NCBI GenBank assembly: GCA_963669265.1
Contig: OY769916.1
Location: 2,356,001-2,420,000, forward strand
DNA from: SZUA-547 sp963669265
Lineage (GTDB): Bacteria > Pseudomonadota > Alphaproteobacteria > Rhodobacterales > Rhodobacteraceae
Length of the DNA: 64,000 bases
Direction: 5' to 3'
Part shown: piece after piece, positions 18,603 through 26,758 of the stretch
Layout: each line of letters opens with the position of its first letter
Numbering within the stretch: position 1 is the stretch's first letter
Notes under the pieces: model-generated
What the model saw: the letters and a program-made list of their open reading frames with translations, nothing else
What the model was told of the DNA's origin: nothing
Database searches by the model: none
Translations under genes and position numbers: made by a program

Positions 18603-19564
18603 GCCCAGGGCCCCGGTGAGGACCCGCGCCGACGGCCGGTTTGCGGCAGCCGGGACTTACCGGAGGTTCGGGTGACGGTCGTCCGCTCCGGATGCAGTTC
18701 CGGACCGGCCCCCGACTGGCCCATTTCCCGCGCAAGCTCCCGCAAGGCGGCGACCCGGTTCTCGGTCGCCGGATGGGTGGTGAAGAGGCCGTCCATGCGC
18801 CGGCCCGAGAGCGGGTTCACGATGAAAAGATGCGCGCTGGCGGGATTTCGCTCCACGCTCTCCATCTCATGCCGCGCCGCCTGGCCGGAGATTTTTATCA
18901 GCGCTGACTCCAGCCAGACCGGCCGGCCGCAGATGATCCCGCCCTCGCGGTCGGCGGCGTATTCCCGCGTCCGGCTGATCAGCATCTGGATCATCATCGC
19001 CGCGATGGGCGCGAGGATCGCCGCCACCAGGACGCCCACGATTCCGAGTCCGTTATCCCGCCGGTCGCCGCCGCCGAAAAACAGGCCGAACTGCGCGAGC
19101 ATGGAGATCGCGCCCGCAACCGTGGCCGCGATCGTCATGATCAGCGTGTCGCGATTTTTGATATGCGCCAGCTCGTGCGCCATCACGCCAGCCAGCTCAT
19201 CCCGCGTCAGCATCCGCATGATGCCGGTGGTGGCGGCGACGGCGGCGTTTTCCGGGCTTCGGCCGGTGGCGAACGCGTTGGGCTGGTCCGAATCGATCAC
19301 ATAGACTTTCGGCGCCGGGATGTTCGCCCGCCGCGCCAGATCTTCGACCATGCCGACGAATTCGGGCGCGGAGGCCTGGGTCACCAGCCGCGCGTTGTGC
19401 ATCCTGAGCGCCAGCTTGTCGGAATTCCAATAGGCGTAGGCGTTGGTGCCGATGGCGAACAGGAACGCCAGCATGGCGCCGCCGACGCCGCCCAGAAGAT
19501 AGCCGACGCCCAGAAAGAGCGCGGTCATCGCCGCCAGAAGAAGCGCAGTCTTCGCGTAGTTCAT
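18599..19564 (-). CDS. htpX: Membrane zinc metalloprotease HtpX
   Basis: A 321-residue M48 protease of membrane protein quality control. Two hydrophobic segments occur near the N terminus (about 8-45), then DSDQPNAFATGRSPENAAVAATTGIM, the zinc site MAHELAHIKNRD (H130, H134), two further membrane segments after 145, and YAADREGG, whose glutamate is the third zinc ligand. I chose ATG at 19564 because GGAG precedes it at good distance; an upstream in-frame methionine would add about 30 polar residues before the first membrane segment. It is coupled to rsmB downstream. Confidence 0.94.
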   Translation of the reverse strand: MNYAKTALLLAAMTALFLGVGYLLGGVGGAMLAFLFAIGTNAYAYWNSDKLALRMHNARLVTQASAPEFVGMVEDLARRANIPAPKVYVIDSDQPNAFATGRSPENAAVAATTGIMRMLTRDELAGVMAHELAHIKNRDTLIMTIAATVAGAISMLAQFGLFFGGGDRRDNGLGIVGVLVAAILAPIAAMMIQMLISRTREYAADREGGIICGRPVWLESALIKISGQAARHEMESVERNPASAHLFIVNPLSGRRMDGLFTTHPATENRVAALRELAREMGQSGAGPELHPERTTVTRTSGKSRLPQTGRRRGSSPGPWA

Positions 19565-19656
19565 CGTTGCTCCGCCCGATACCGGGTTCAGTTGAACCTT
19601 GCTCTGGCGGCATGCGATCCCATATCGAGGGCCGAGCGCCAAGCGTGGAGTCATAT

Positions 19657-19866
19657 ATGACGACGAAAGACCCGGAAAAAGACCGTCAACGCGCCGAGCG
19701 AGTCGCTGAGGCTGCGGCGCGCGCGCTGGCAGAAGCCGAGGCGCGCAAGCACGAGGCCGCCGAGAACCCGCCGCCGCCGATGCCGAAAGAGCTGGGCGGC
19801 CGCGACGGGCCGGAGCCCACCCGCTTCGGCGATTGGGAGAAAAAGGGCGTCGTCAGCGACTTCTGA
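19657..19866 (+). CDS. DUF1674 / SDHAF4-like succinate dehydrogenase assembly factor
   Basis: A 69-residue protein with a charged Ala/Glu/Arg-rich helical N terminus and the conserved C-terminal signature ELGGRDGPEPTRFGDWEKKG followed by VVSDF. This signature is shared with mitochondrial SDHAF4 (Sdh8), which protects flavinated SdhA during complex II assembly; the bacterial role is inferred from that. TGGAG lies 7 bases upstream of the ATG. It is divergent from htpX. No sdh genes occur in the window. Confidence 0.85.
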   Translation: MTTKDPEKDRQRAERVAEAAARALAEAEARKHEAAENPPPPMPKELGGRDGPEPTRFGDWEKKGVVSDF

Positions 19867-19887
19867 AGCCGCTCAGCGCAGAACCGC

Positions 19888-20697
19888 CTAAGCGAGCGCC
19901 CGTTCGAGTCGCTGCTCCACCAGACTGCGATAGCCTGCGCCGAACAGGCGCAGATGCACAATGGCGGGCCAGAGCTGATAGATAGCCCGCCGCCGCTTCC
20001 AGCCGGGCGCCGGCGCGCCATACGTGTCCCAAAACGCCCGATCCGGATTGTTGAATAGGGTGAGCATGGCGAGATCGACCTCTCCGTGCCCGTAATAGCA
20101 CGCAGGATCGATCAGCCAGATACGGCCGTCGTCGCCCGCCAGCACGTTTCCGCCCCAAAGATCGCCATGCAGCAGGCTGGGCGCCGGATGGCGCGGCAGC
20201 AGGTCCGGCAGTTGCGCGGCGAGGCGGTCCACCGGCGCGCGTATGTCGGCGGGCAGGTTCCGCGCCTCCGCCAGCAGGCGACGCTCAGCCCAGAACCGGG
20301 GCCAGTCGTCGAGCGGCGCGTTTCGAATCGCGACGGCGTCAAAGGCGTAGTCCTCCGCCCAGCCATAGGTCTTTCCTGTGGCGTCATGCAGATAGCGGAC
20401 CGCCTGACCCAGCCGCGCCCACCCCTCTGGTCCGAGCGCGCCGTTGGCGGGCAAGTCCTCCAGCACCAGCGTGTCGCCATCGGCCGCCAGAACGTCGGGC
20501 GCGGGCGCATCCGCCGCCTGTATGGACCGCAGCATCGCCGCCTCCACACGCGGCGCGGGGCCATTCTTGGCGATCACGGTGCCGCCGCCCGACAGATGCA
20601 GCCGCACCACTTCAGACAGGTCGCCGCCCTGCACGGGCTCCACCCGTTGAACAGGCTGTCCAAGCAGCCGCGCGGCGCTGTCTGAGGTTGAGTTCAT
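19888..20697 (-). CDS. Fructosamine kinase / ketosamine-3-kinase-like protein
   Basis: A 269-residue protein of the fructosamine kinase family (aminoglycoside-phosphotransferase-like fold), which removes sugars from glycated proteins by phosphorylating ketosamines. Key features are ATP-site lysine VIAKNGP, LVLEDLPANGALGPEGWARLGQAVRYLH, the catalytic LLHGDLWGGNVLAG and the metal-binding IDPACYYGHGEVDLAMLTLF. I chose the ATG at 20697; a methionine 42 bases upstream would add residues not matching the family. It follows the isomerase gene by 51 bases on the same strand. Confidence 0.86.
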   Translation of the reverse strand: MNSTSDSAARLLGQPVQRVEPVQGGDLSEVVRLHLSGGGTVIAKNGPAPRVEAAMLRSIQAADAPAPDVLAADGDTLVLEDLPANGALGPEGWARLGQAVRYLHDATGKTYGWAEDYAFDAVAIRNAPLDDWPRFWAERRLLAEARNLPADIRAPVDRLAAQLPDLLPRHPAPSLLHGDLWGGNVLAGDDGRIWLIDPACYYGHGEVDLAMLTLFNNPDRAFWDTYGAPAPGWKRRRAIYQLWPAIVHLRLFGAGYRSLVEQRLERALA

Positions 20698-20748
20698 CTT
20701 GTCATGATGCCCCTGAAGTCGAAAATGGCAAGGGTGCATATCGCCTGA

Positions 20749-21513
20749 CTACCGGTAGGCGTCCATCCAGCCCAGCGTCGCGTCGGTGTCGCCGCCCGGC
20801 TTGTACTCAGCGCCCAGCGGCTGCGACCATCCCAACCCCTCGACGACGCGGAATATATGCGCGTAGCTGATCTCGCCATGATCCGGCGCGCCGCGATCCG
20901 GGATTGAGGCGAACTGGATATGACCGATGATGGGGGCAAGTTCTTCGAGCCTGTGGCTGAGATCGCCCTCCATCAGCTGAACGTGATAGCAGTCGAACAT
21001 CAGCTTCAGATTGGGCGCGTCCATCTCCGCGATGATCTCGGCCGCCTGATCGGTCGTGGTCAGAAAATATCCCGGCGCGTCATAGGCGTTTAGCGGCTCG
21101 ATCAGGATCGTGATCCCAGCCGTTTTTGCTCGCTCGCAGGCGTGTCGCAAGTTTGCGACAAAGGCCGCTTTCGCCTGCGATCCGTCGGCGAATCCCGCCA
21201 AGACATGCACGCTTTGCGCGCCGATCGCGGCCGCGTAGTCGAGCGCCTGATCGATGGCGGCCAACGCCTCCACCTCCCGTCCTGGGATCGCCGAGATCCC
21301 CATCTCCCCCGCCGCCGCGTCGCCGCGCCAGGTGTTGATCCCCAGCATCGGCAGGCCGGTCTCGACCAGCGCGGCCTTCACCTCAGCCGCCGGCCTGTCA
21401 TAGGGCCAGTGGCACTCCACCGCCGCAAACCCGGCGGCCTTGGCCGCGCGAATGGCGTCGGGCAGGGCGTGATCCGACCACAGAAAGCCGAGATTTGCGG
21501 AAAAGGCCGGCAT
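20749..21513 (-). CDS. hyi: Hydroxypyruvate isomerase-family TIM-barrel protein
   Basis: A 254-residue xylose-isomerase-like TIM barrel. Family features are ANLGFLWSDHALPDAIRAAKAAGFAAVECHWPYD, LGINTWRGDAAAGEMGISAIPGRE, the metal-ligand glutamate in ILIEPLNAYDAPGYFL, MFDCYHVQLMEGDL, GHIQFASIPDRGAPDHGE and the last ligand in LGAEYKPGG. Hyi interconverts hydroxypyruvate and tartronate semialdehyde in the glycerate pathway, but related proteins act on 2-oxotetronates. ATG at 21513 has GGAGG 5 bases upstream, so I preferred it over an upstream methionine. It follows the SDR gene by 38 bases. No glyoxylate carboligase gene is in the window. Confidence 0.8.
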   Translation of the reverse strand: MPAFSANLGFLWSDHALPDAIRAAKAAGFAAVECHWPYDRPAAEVKAALVETGLPMLGINTWRGDAAAGEMGISAIPGREVEALAAIDQALDYAAAIGAQSVHVLAGFADGSQAKAAFVANLRHACERAKTAGITILIEPLNAYDAPGYFLTTTDQAAEIIAEMDAPNLKLMFDCYHVQLMEGDLSHRLEELAPIIGHIQFASIPDRGAPDHGEISYAHIFRVVEGLGWSQPLGAEYKPGGDTDATLGWMDAYR

Positions 21514-21551
21514 GCGCCCTCCGGTATTTGCGCCTTGTTCGGGAAGAACCG

Positions 21552-22298
21552 TCACCCGCGAGCGATAAACGGCATCTTTGTCGCCATGATGGTCATGAAC
21601 TGCACATTGGTGTCGAGCGGCAACTCGGACATGTGCAGCACCGAGGTGGCGACATGGGCGACGTCCATCATCGCCTCGACCTCCACCGAGCCGTTCGGTT
21701 GCAGGATCCCGGTGGACATGGTCTTGGCGAGCTCGGTCAGCGCGTTGCCGATATCGATCTGCCCGCAGGCGATGTCGAACGGTCGTCCATCCAGCGACAG
21801 CGTCTTGGTCAATCCGGTCATCGCATGTTTCGCAGAGGTGTAGCAGACCGATCCCGGCCGCGGCGCATGCGCCGATATCGAGCCGTTATTGATGATCCGG
21901 CCGCCCTGCGGATCCTGTTTGCGCATGGCGCTGAAAGCCGCGCGCGCGCAGATGAAGGCGCCGGTCAGATTGACGTCCAGCGCCGCGCGCCAATCCTCGA
22001 CCGACACCTCGTCGATCAGCGAGCCTTTGGGCATCACGCCGGCATTGTTGAAGAGCGCGTCGAGCCGACCCCATTTCGCGACGACCGCCTGAAACGCCGC
22101 CTCCACCTGGGCGGCGTCAGTGACGTCGCAGGGCAGGACAAGGGCGTTGTCGAAATCGGCGGCGACCTCTCTCAAAGGGTCTTCGCGCCGTCCAATCAGA
22201 CCGACCCGCCATCCGTCTTTGAGGAAAGTTTCCGCGCAGGCGCGTCCGATGCCGCTGCCCGCGCCGGTGATGATGATCGATTTTGGGTGTGCGGACAT
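21552..22298 (-). CDS. Short-chain dehydrogenase/reductase
   Basis: A 248-residue classical SDR. The cofactor motif TGAGSGIGRACAETF is at the N terminus, followed by NNAGVM, the catalytic serine in NNGSISAHAP, and tyrosine-lysine in CYTSAKHAMTG. The basic residues in LIGRRED after the second strand suggest NADP preference. Position between bhcR and hyi suggests a role in metabolism of C2-C3 hydroxy- or oxo-acids, but the substrate is unknown. An alternative is an unrelated reductase that merely neighbours the cluster. Confidence 0.87.
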   Translation of the reverse strand: MSAHPKSIIITGAGSGIGRACAETFLKDGWRVGLIGRREDPLREVAADFDNALVLPCDVTDAAQVEAAFQAVVAKWGRLDALFNNAGVMPKGSLIDEVSVEDWRAALDVNLTGAFICARAAFSAMRKQDPQGGRIINNGSISAHAPRPGSVCYTSAKHAMTGLTKTLSLDGRPFDIACGQIDIGNALTELAKTMSTGILQPNGSVEVEAMMDVAHVATSVLHMSELPLDTNVQFMTIMATKMPFIARG

Positions 22299-22349
22299 GA
22301 CTCTCTGATCCTCTCGCCGATTCCGTTTGCGCGCCGGATGGGCGCGAGC

Positions 22350-23180
22350 CTAGTCCGAAGATGTCGGGCCGCCAATCCGGTAAGTGACTTCACTGGCAGC
22401 GCGTTTCACCGCCGCGCCGAAGCGCTGCATTTTCTGCTCTGAGAACCGCGCCGACGGGCCCGAGACCGAGATCGCCCCGATCACATCGCCGGTGACGTCG
22501 CGAATCGCCGAGGCGACGCAACACATGCCGGAAAACCGCTCCTGATCGTCGGACGCCCATCCGTTTTCGCGGGCTTCGTCCAGATCGTCATAAAGATCCT
22601 CGGCGGCGACGATGGTCGTGTCGGTGAAGCGCTCCAGCCCGTGCGTGCGCACAATCTGCTCGACCTGCCCCCGGTCCAGTTGCGACATCACCGCCTTGCC
22701 GCTGCCCGAGGAATGCATCGGCGTGCGCGCGCCCGGGCGAAAAAACGCCCGGATCGGGTTCGGTGTCTCGATCTGGCCGATGAACACCATCTCGTGGCTG
22801 TCATAGACGGACATGTTCGCGGTCTCGCCGGTCTCCTCCATCAGCGCGCGCATCACCTCTTGTCCCACGGTGAAGAGGTTGGAGCGGCTGAGAAACGCCG
22901 ACCCGACCCGATAGGCCTCAATCCCGATCGCCCAGTCCTGGCTGCCCTCGTCGAACTCAACCATGCCGTGCTGTTGCAGCGTGGCGAGCAGCCGGTGAGT
23001 GGTCGAGGCGGGCAATCCGATCCGCTGCGACAGCTCGGTGAGGTTCGCCTTGCCCAGCGACAGCGCCACCAGCGCGTTCAGACCCCGGTCCAGCGCTTGA
23101 ACCGTTCCGACCGAGGCGTCCGCCGCGTCGGCGCGCGGCCGGCCCCGCCCGCGTTTCGGAGTGTTTCTGTGAGTCGCCAT
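22350..23180 (-). CDS. bhcR: IclR-family transcription regulator of the beta-hydroxyaspartate cycle (BhcR)
   Basis: A 276-residue IclR-type regulator. The basic N terminus KRGRGRPRAD precedes a winged helix-turn-helix (about 25-90) with LTELSQRIGLPASTTHRLLATLQQHGMVEF. The C-terminal effector domain contains TGETANMSVYDSHEMVFIGQIE, the SGSGKAVMSQL segment and ISVSGPSARFSEQKMQRF. In Paracoccus denitrificans a divergent IclR regulator named BhcR controls bhcABCD in response to glyoxylate; here the divergent position before bhcA is the same, so I transfer the name. ATG at 23180 has GGAAGA upstream. Confidence 0.88.
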   Translation of the reverse strand: MATHRNTPKRGRGRPRADAADASVGTVQALDRGLNALVALSLGKANLTELSQRIGLPASTTHRLLATLQQHGMVEFDEGSQDWAIGIEAYRVGSAFLSRSNLFTVGQEVMRALMEETGETANMSVYDSHEMVFIGQIETPNPIRAFFRPGARTPMHSSGSGKAVMSQLDRGQVEQIVRTHGLERFTDTTIVAAEDLYDDLDEARENGWASDDQERFSGMCCVASAIRDVTGDVIGAISVSGPSARFSEQKMQRFGAAVKRAASEVTYRIGGPTSSD

Positions 23181-23225
23181 CTGATTCTTCCCGCCACTGC
23201 GCTGGTCGCCGTGTTATACGCATTT

Positions 23226-23243
23226 ATAGAAATATTTTTCTAT
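23226..23243. promoter_or_regulatory. Inverted repeat near the bhcR promoter
   Basis: ATAGAAA-TATT-TTTCTAT is a perfect 7-base inverted repeat with a 4-base spacer. On the minus strand it overlaps TATAAA (23228-23223), a possible bhcR -10 element, so it may serve autoregulation. Function is inferred. Confidence 0.4.
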
Positions 23244-23263
23244 CCGATTCATCAAGAATATTT

Positions 23264-23278
23264 TGGAAATTAATTCCT
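23264..23278. promoter_or_regulatory. IclR-family operator-like box 1
   Basis: TGGAAATTAATTCCT agrees with 12 of the 14 defined bases of the IclR-type consensus TGGAAATNATTTCCA as I recall it. It lies in the AT-rich bhcR-bhcA intergenic region, about 100 bases upstream of the proposed bhcA transcription start. It is a candidate BhcR site. Confidence 0.5.
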
Positions 23279-23316
23279 TTATATATAACAGCGATATAGA
23301 TGCATATATTAGAAAC

Positions 23317-23331
23317 TGGAAAATAATTTCA
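23317..23331. promoter_or_regulatory. IclR-family operator-like box 2
   Basis: TGGAAAATAATTTCA agrees with 11 of 14 defined bases of the IclR-type consensus. It ends six bases before the proposed bhcA -35 element, a position suited to activation by a bound regulator. It is a candidate BhcR site. Confidence 0.48.
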
Positions 23332-23337
23332 GAAAAA

Positions 23338-23365
23338 TTGCAATGCATCGCCGTCCTGCTACAAT
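23338..23365 (+). promoter_or_regulatory. Probable bhcA promoter
   Basis: TTGCAA (23338-23343) and TACAAT (23360-23365) with a 16-base spacer form a good sigma70-like promoter. Transcription would begin near 23372, leaving a short leader with AGGGGGA (23382-23388) just before the bhcA ATG at 23393. Confidence 0.6.
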
Positions 23366-23392
23366 TCAGGAAATCTCGTTCAGGGGGAAACC

Positions 23393-24583
23393 ATGTCAGA
23401 TCAGAATCCGGTCTTCATTCCAGGACCAACCAACATGCCAGACCGCGTGCGTCGCGCGATGATGGTTCAGACCAGCGATCACCGCGCGCCGAACTTCGTC
23501 GAAGCCTTCGCGCCGGTTCTTGAGGACACCAAGAAGGTCTTCGGGACCGCCGACGGCAAGGTGATCACCTTTCCGTCCAGCGGCACCGGCGGCTGGGAGG
23601 CGGCGGTCACCAACACGCTCTCGCCCGGCGACAAGGTGCTGATCGCCCGGTACGGGATGTTCTCCCACCGCTGGATCGATCTTTGCCAGCGCCATGGGCT
23701 GGACGTGCATGTCATCGAGTGCCCCTGGGGCTCGGGCGCGCCGGCGGACAAGTTTGAAGAGGTCCTGAGCGCCGATACCGGCCATCAGATCCGCGCCGTC
23801 CTGACCACGCATAACGAGACCGCCACCGGCGTCCGGTCCGACATCGCCGCGGTGCGCCGCGCGATGGACGCGGCCAGTCATCCGGCGATGCTGTTCGTCG
23901 ATTGCGTCAGCTCGCTGGCCTCGATGGACTTCCAGATGGACGCCTGGGGCGTCGACATTGCGGTCTCCGGCTCGCAAAAAGGGTTCATGCTGGCGACCGG
24001 CATGGCGATCCTCGGCGTCAGCCCGAAAGCGCTGGACGCGATGGAGTCGGCGAAACTGCCGCGCACCTTCTTTGATTTCCGCGACATGATGAACGCGAAC
24101 GCGTCGGGCGGCTTTCCTTATACGCCGCCGCTGCAGTTGATCTTTGGCATGCGCGAGTCGCTGACCATGCTGTTCGAGGAAGGGCTGGAGAATGTCTATG
24201 ACCGGCATTTCCGCCTTGCCGAGGGCGTGCGGCGCGCGGTCGACGCCTGGGGCCTGAAACTGGTCGCGCACTCGCCGGATCTCTATTCCGACACTGTCAG
24301 CGCGATCTATGTGCCCGACGGCTTCGACAGCAACGCGCTGACCGACCATGCGTTCAACGCCTATGGCGTCTCCTTCGGCATCGGCCTCGGCGAGATGAAC
24401 GGCAAAGCTTTCCGCATCGGCCATCTGGGCAGCCTGACGGATGTCATGTGCCTCTCCGGCCTTGGCGCGATCGAGATGGCGATGGCCGATCTCGACTACC
24501 CGATCACGCTCGGCTCGGGCGTCGCGGCGGCGCAGGAGTATTATCGCAACTCGCGGCCCGGCGCCTCCAACGAAGGACTGTGA
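23393..24583 (+). CDS. bhcA: Aspartate-glyoxylate aminotransferase BhcA
   Basis: A 396-residue class V (AGXT/serine-glyoxylate type) aminotransferase. Features are the N-terminal FIPGPTNMPDRVRRAM, the cofactor pocket FPSSGTGGWEAA, TTHNETATGV, the aspartate in LFVDCVSSLAS, and the PLP lysine K196 in VSGSQKGFML. In the beta-hydroxyaspartate cycle it transfers the amino group of aspartate to glyoxylate, giving glycine and oxaloacetate. It is the first gene of the operon, with a strong ribosome-binding site. Alone it would be annotated serine-glyoxylate aminotransferase; the following bhcBCD genes decide the name. Confidence 0.93.
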   Translation: MSDQNPVFIPGPTNMPDRVRRAMMVQTSDHRAPNFVEAFAPVLEDTKKVFGTADGKVITFPSSGTGGWEAAVTNTLSPGDKVLIARYGMFSHRWIDLCQRHGLDVHVIECPWGSGAPADKFEEVLSADTGHQIRAVLTTHNETATGVRSDIAAVRRAMDAASHPAMLFVDCVSSLASMDFQMDAWGVDIAVSGSQKGFMLATGMAILGVSPKALDAMESAKLPRTFFDFRDMMNANASGGFPYTPPLQLIFGMRESLTMLFEEGLENVYDRHFRLAEGVRRAVDAWGLKLVAHSPDLYSDTVSAIYVPDGFDSNALTDHAFNAYGVSFGIGLGEMNGKAFRIGHLGSLTDVMCLSGLGAIEMAMADLDYPITLGSGVAAAQEYYRNSRPGASNEGL

Positions 24584-24585
24584 CG

Positions 24586-25557
24586 ATGGACGCAAATTTC
24601 GATGTCGCGCAACTGACCTTCGATCATGTGGTTGAGGCGCATAACCGCGCGCGGCCTTACATCCACCGCACGCCGGTTCTGACGTCGAGCTTTCTGAATG
24701 AGTTGACGGGCGCCGAACTGTTCTTCAAATGCGAAAACTTTCAGAAGGCCGCCGCGTTCAAAGTGCGCGGCGCCTGCAACGCGGTGTTCGGCCTGCCCGA
24801 TGATATGCTGGAAAAGGGCGTGGCGACGCATTCCTCCGGCAATCACGCGCTGTCGCTCTCCTATGCCGCGGGGCGTCGGGGGATCCCGTGCAACGTGGTG
24901 ATGCCGCGCACCGCCCCGCAGGCGAAGAAGGACGCGGTGATCGGTTATGGCGGCAAGATCACCGAGTGCGAGCCCTCCACATCGTCGCGCGAGGCGACCT
25001 TCGCCGAGGTTCAGGCCGCGACCGGCGCCGAATTCGTGCACCCTTACAACGATCCACGGGTGATCTGCGGGCAGGCGACCTGTTCGCGTGAACTGCTGGA
25101 GCAGGTCGAGCGGCTCGACGCCGTGGTCGCGCCGATCGGCGGCGGCGGCATGATATCAGGCACCTGCCTGACGCTGTCGAACATCGCGCCGCATGTGAAG
25201 ATCTACGCCGCTGAGCCGGATCAGGCGGATGACGCCGCGCGCAGTTTCCGCGCCGGCCACATCATCGCCGACGATGCGCCGGTCACCGTGGCGGACGGGC
25301 TGAAAGTGCCGCTGAAAGAAAACACCTGGCATTTCGTCTCGAACCAGGTCACCGACATTTTGACCGCTGGCGAAGAAGAGATCGTCGATGCGATGAAGAC
25401 GATTTGGAAGCGGATGAAGATCGTGATGGAGCCCTCCAGCGCGGTGCCGCTGGCGACCATTCTGAAGAACCCTGAAGTATTTCGCGGCAAGCGGGTCGGC
25501 GTCATCGTCACCGGCGGCAATGTGGATCTGGACAAACTGCCTTGGATCAAAGGCTGA
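24586..25557 (+). CDS. bhcB: Beta-hydroxyaspartate dehydratase BhcB
   Basis: A 323-residue fold-type II PLP enzyme of the serine/threonine dehydratase group. PLP lysine K59 lies in AAAFKVRGACNAVF, the substrate loop is THSSGNHALS, and the phosphate-binding glycines GGGGMISG are at about 185-192. BhcB dehydrates erythro-beta-hydroxyaspartate to iminosuccinate. The start is ATG at 24586, two bases after the bhcA stop, so it is translationally coupled. The assignment as BhcB rather than threonine dehydratase comes from the operon. Confidence 0.92.
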   Translation: MDANFDVAQLTFDHVVEAHNRARPYIHRTPVLTSSFLNELTGAELFFKCENFQKAAAFKVRGACNAVFGLPDDMLEKGVATHSSGNHALSLSYAAGRRGIPCNVVMPRTAPQAKKDAVIGYGGKITECEPSTSSREATFAEVQAATGAEFVHPYNDPRVICGQATCSRELLEQVERLDAVVAPIGGGGMISGTCLTLSNIAPHVKIYAAEPDQADDAARSFRAGHIIADDAPVTVADGLKVPLKENTWHFVSNQVTDILTAGEEEIVDAMKTIWKRMKIVMEPSSAVPLATILKNPEVFRGKRVGVIVTGGNVDLDKLPWIKG

Positions 25558-25568
25558 GGAGACCGAAA

Positions 25569-26732
25569 ATGAACGTTCAAAACGGAACTGAGAATTTGGA
25601 AGTCGGCTTTGACGTCCCGGCTCTGCCCGGCATGGATGAGGCGGATATCCAGACCCCGTGTCTGATCCTCGATCTCGATGCGCTGGAGCGCAATGTCGTC
25701 AAGATGGGCGACTACGCCAAGGCGCATGGCATGCGTCACCGGGTGCATGGCAAGATGCACAAATCGGTGGACGTGGCGAAATTGCAGGAGCGCCTGGGCG
25801 GCGCCGTCGGCGTTTGCTGCCAGAAAGTTTCCGAGGCCGAGGTTTTCGCGCGCGGCGGCATCAAGGACGTGCTGGTTTCCAACCAGGTGCGCGATCCGGC
25901 CAAGCTGGACCGGTTGGCGACGCTGCCGAAGCTCGGCTCGAGGATCATCGTCTGCGTCGACGATATTGCGAATGTCGCGGAACTGTCGGGCGCCGCGCAA
26001 AAGCACGGCACAGAGCTGGAATGCTTCATCGAGATCGATTGCGGCGCCGGGCGCTGCGGCGTGACGACGACGGCCGACGTGGTCGCCATCGCTCAGGCCA
26101 TCGAGGCCGCGCCGAACGTCAAATTCACCGGCATTCAGGCCTATCAGGGCGCGATGCAGCATCTCGACAGCTATGACGACCGGAAGGCCAAGCTCGACAT
26201 CGCCATCGCCATGGTGGTGGACGCGGTCAACGGGCTGAAGGAAGTCGGCCTGGAGCCGGAGCTTGTCTCCGGCGGCGGCACGGGCTCCTACTATTTTGAG
26301 AGCAACTCGGGCGTCTTTAATGAGCTTCAATGCGGCTCCTACGCGTTCATGGACGCCGATTACGGCCGCATCCTCGACAAGGACGGCAACCGGATCGATC
26401 AGGGCGAGTGGGAGAACTCGCTATTCATCCTGACTTCGGTGATGAGCCACGCCAAAGCCGACAAGGCCATCGTCGACGCGGGCCTGAAGGCGCAGTCGGT
26501 CGACAGCGGCCTGCCCACGGTCTTCGGGCGCGACGATGTGGAATACGTCAAATGCTCCGACGAGCATGGCGTGGTCGCCGATCCGGACGGCGCGCTGAAG
26601 GTGAATGACAAGCTGCGGCTGGTGCCGGGCCATTGCGATCCGACTTGCAACGTCCATGACTGGTATGTCGGCGTGCGGAACGGCAAGGTCGAAACCCTGT
26701 GGCCGGTCTCGGCGCGCGGCAAGGCCTATTGA
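25569..26732 (+). CDS. bhcC: Beta-hydroxyaspartate aldolase BhcC
   Basis: A 387-residue D-threonine-aldolase/alanine-racemase-like (fold III) PLP enzyme. The N-terminal barrel has IQTPCLILDLDALERNV, PLP lysine K62 in HGKMHKS, ECFIEIDCGAGRCG, IQAYQGAMQH and SGGGTGSYYF. The C-terminal metal site is LVPGHCDPTCNVHDWYV, with the His-Cys pair typical of this family. BhcC condenses glycine with glyoxylate to beta-hydroxyaspartate. It lies 11 bases after bhcB. I chose ATG at 25569; a start 27 bases upstream would overlap bhcB. Confidence 0.92.
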   Translation: MNVQNGTENLEVGFDVPALPGMDEADIQTPCLILDLDALERNVVKMGDYAKAHGMRHRVHGKMHKSVDVAKLQERLGGAVGVCCQKVSEAEVFARGGIKDVLVSNQVRDPAKLDRLATLPKLGSRIIVCVDDIANVAELSGAAQKHGTELECFIEIDCGAGRCGVTTTADVVAIAQAIEAAPNVKFTGIQAYQGAMQHLDSYDDRKAKLDIAIAMVVDAVNGLKEVGLEPELVSGGGTGSYYFESNSGVFNELQCGSYAFMDADYGRILDKDGNRIDQGEWENSLFILTSVMSHAKADKAIVDAGLKAQSVDSGLPTVFGRDDVEYVKCSDEHGVVADPDGALKVNDKLRLVPGHCDPTCNVHDWYVGVRNGKVETLWPVSARGKAY

Positions 26733-26758
26733 CGCCGAGCGCTTTCGCGAAAGTTTGC

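Noticed and set aside
23396..24595. About 400-codon minus-strand frame opposite bhcA
   Set aside because: It is a shadow of the GC-rich bhcA reading frame. It lacks any family motif, and its translation is rich in Arg/His/Asp as expected for antisense.
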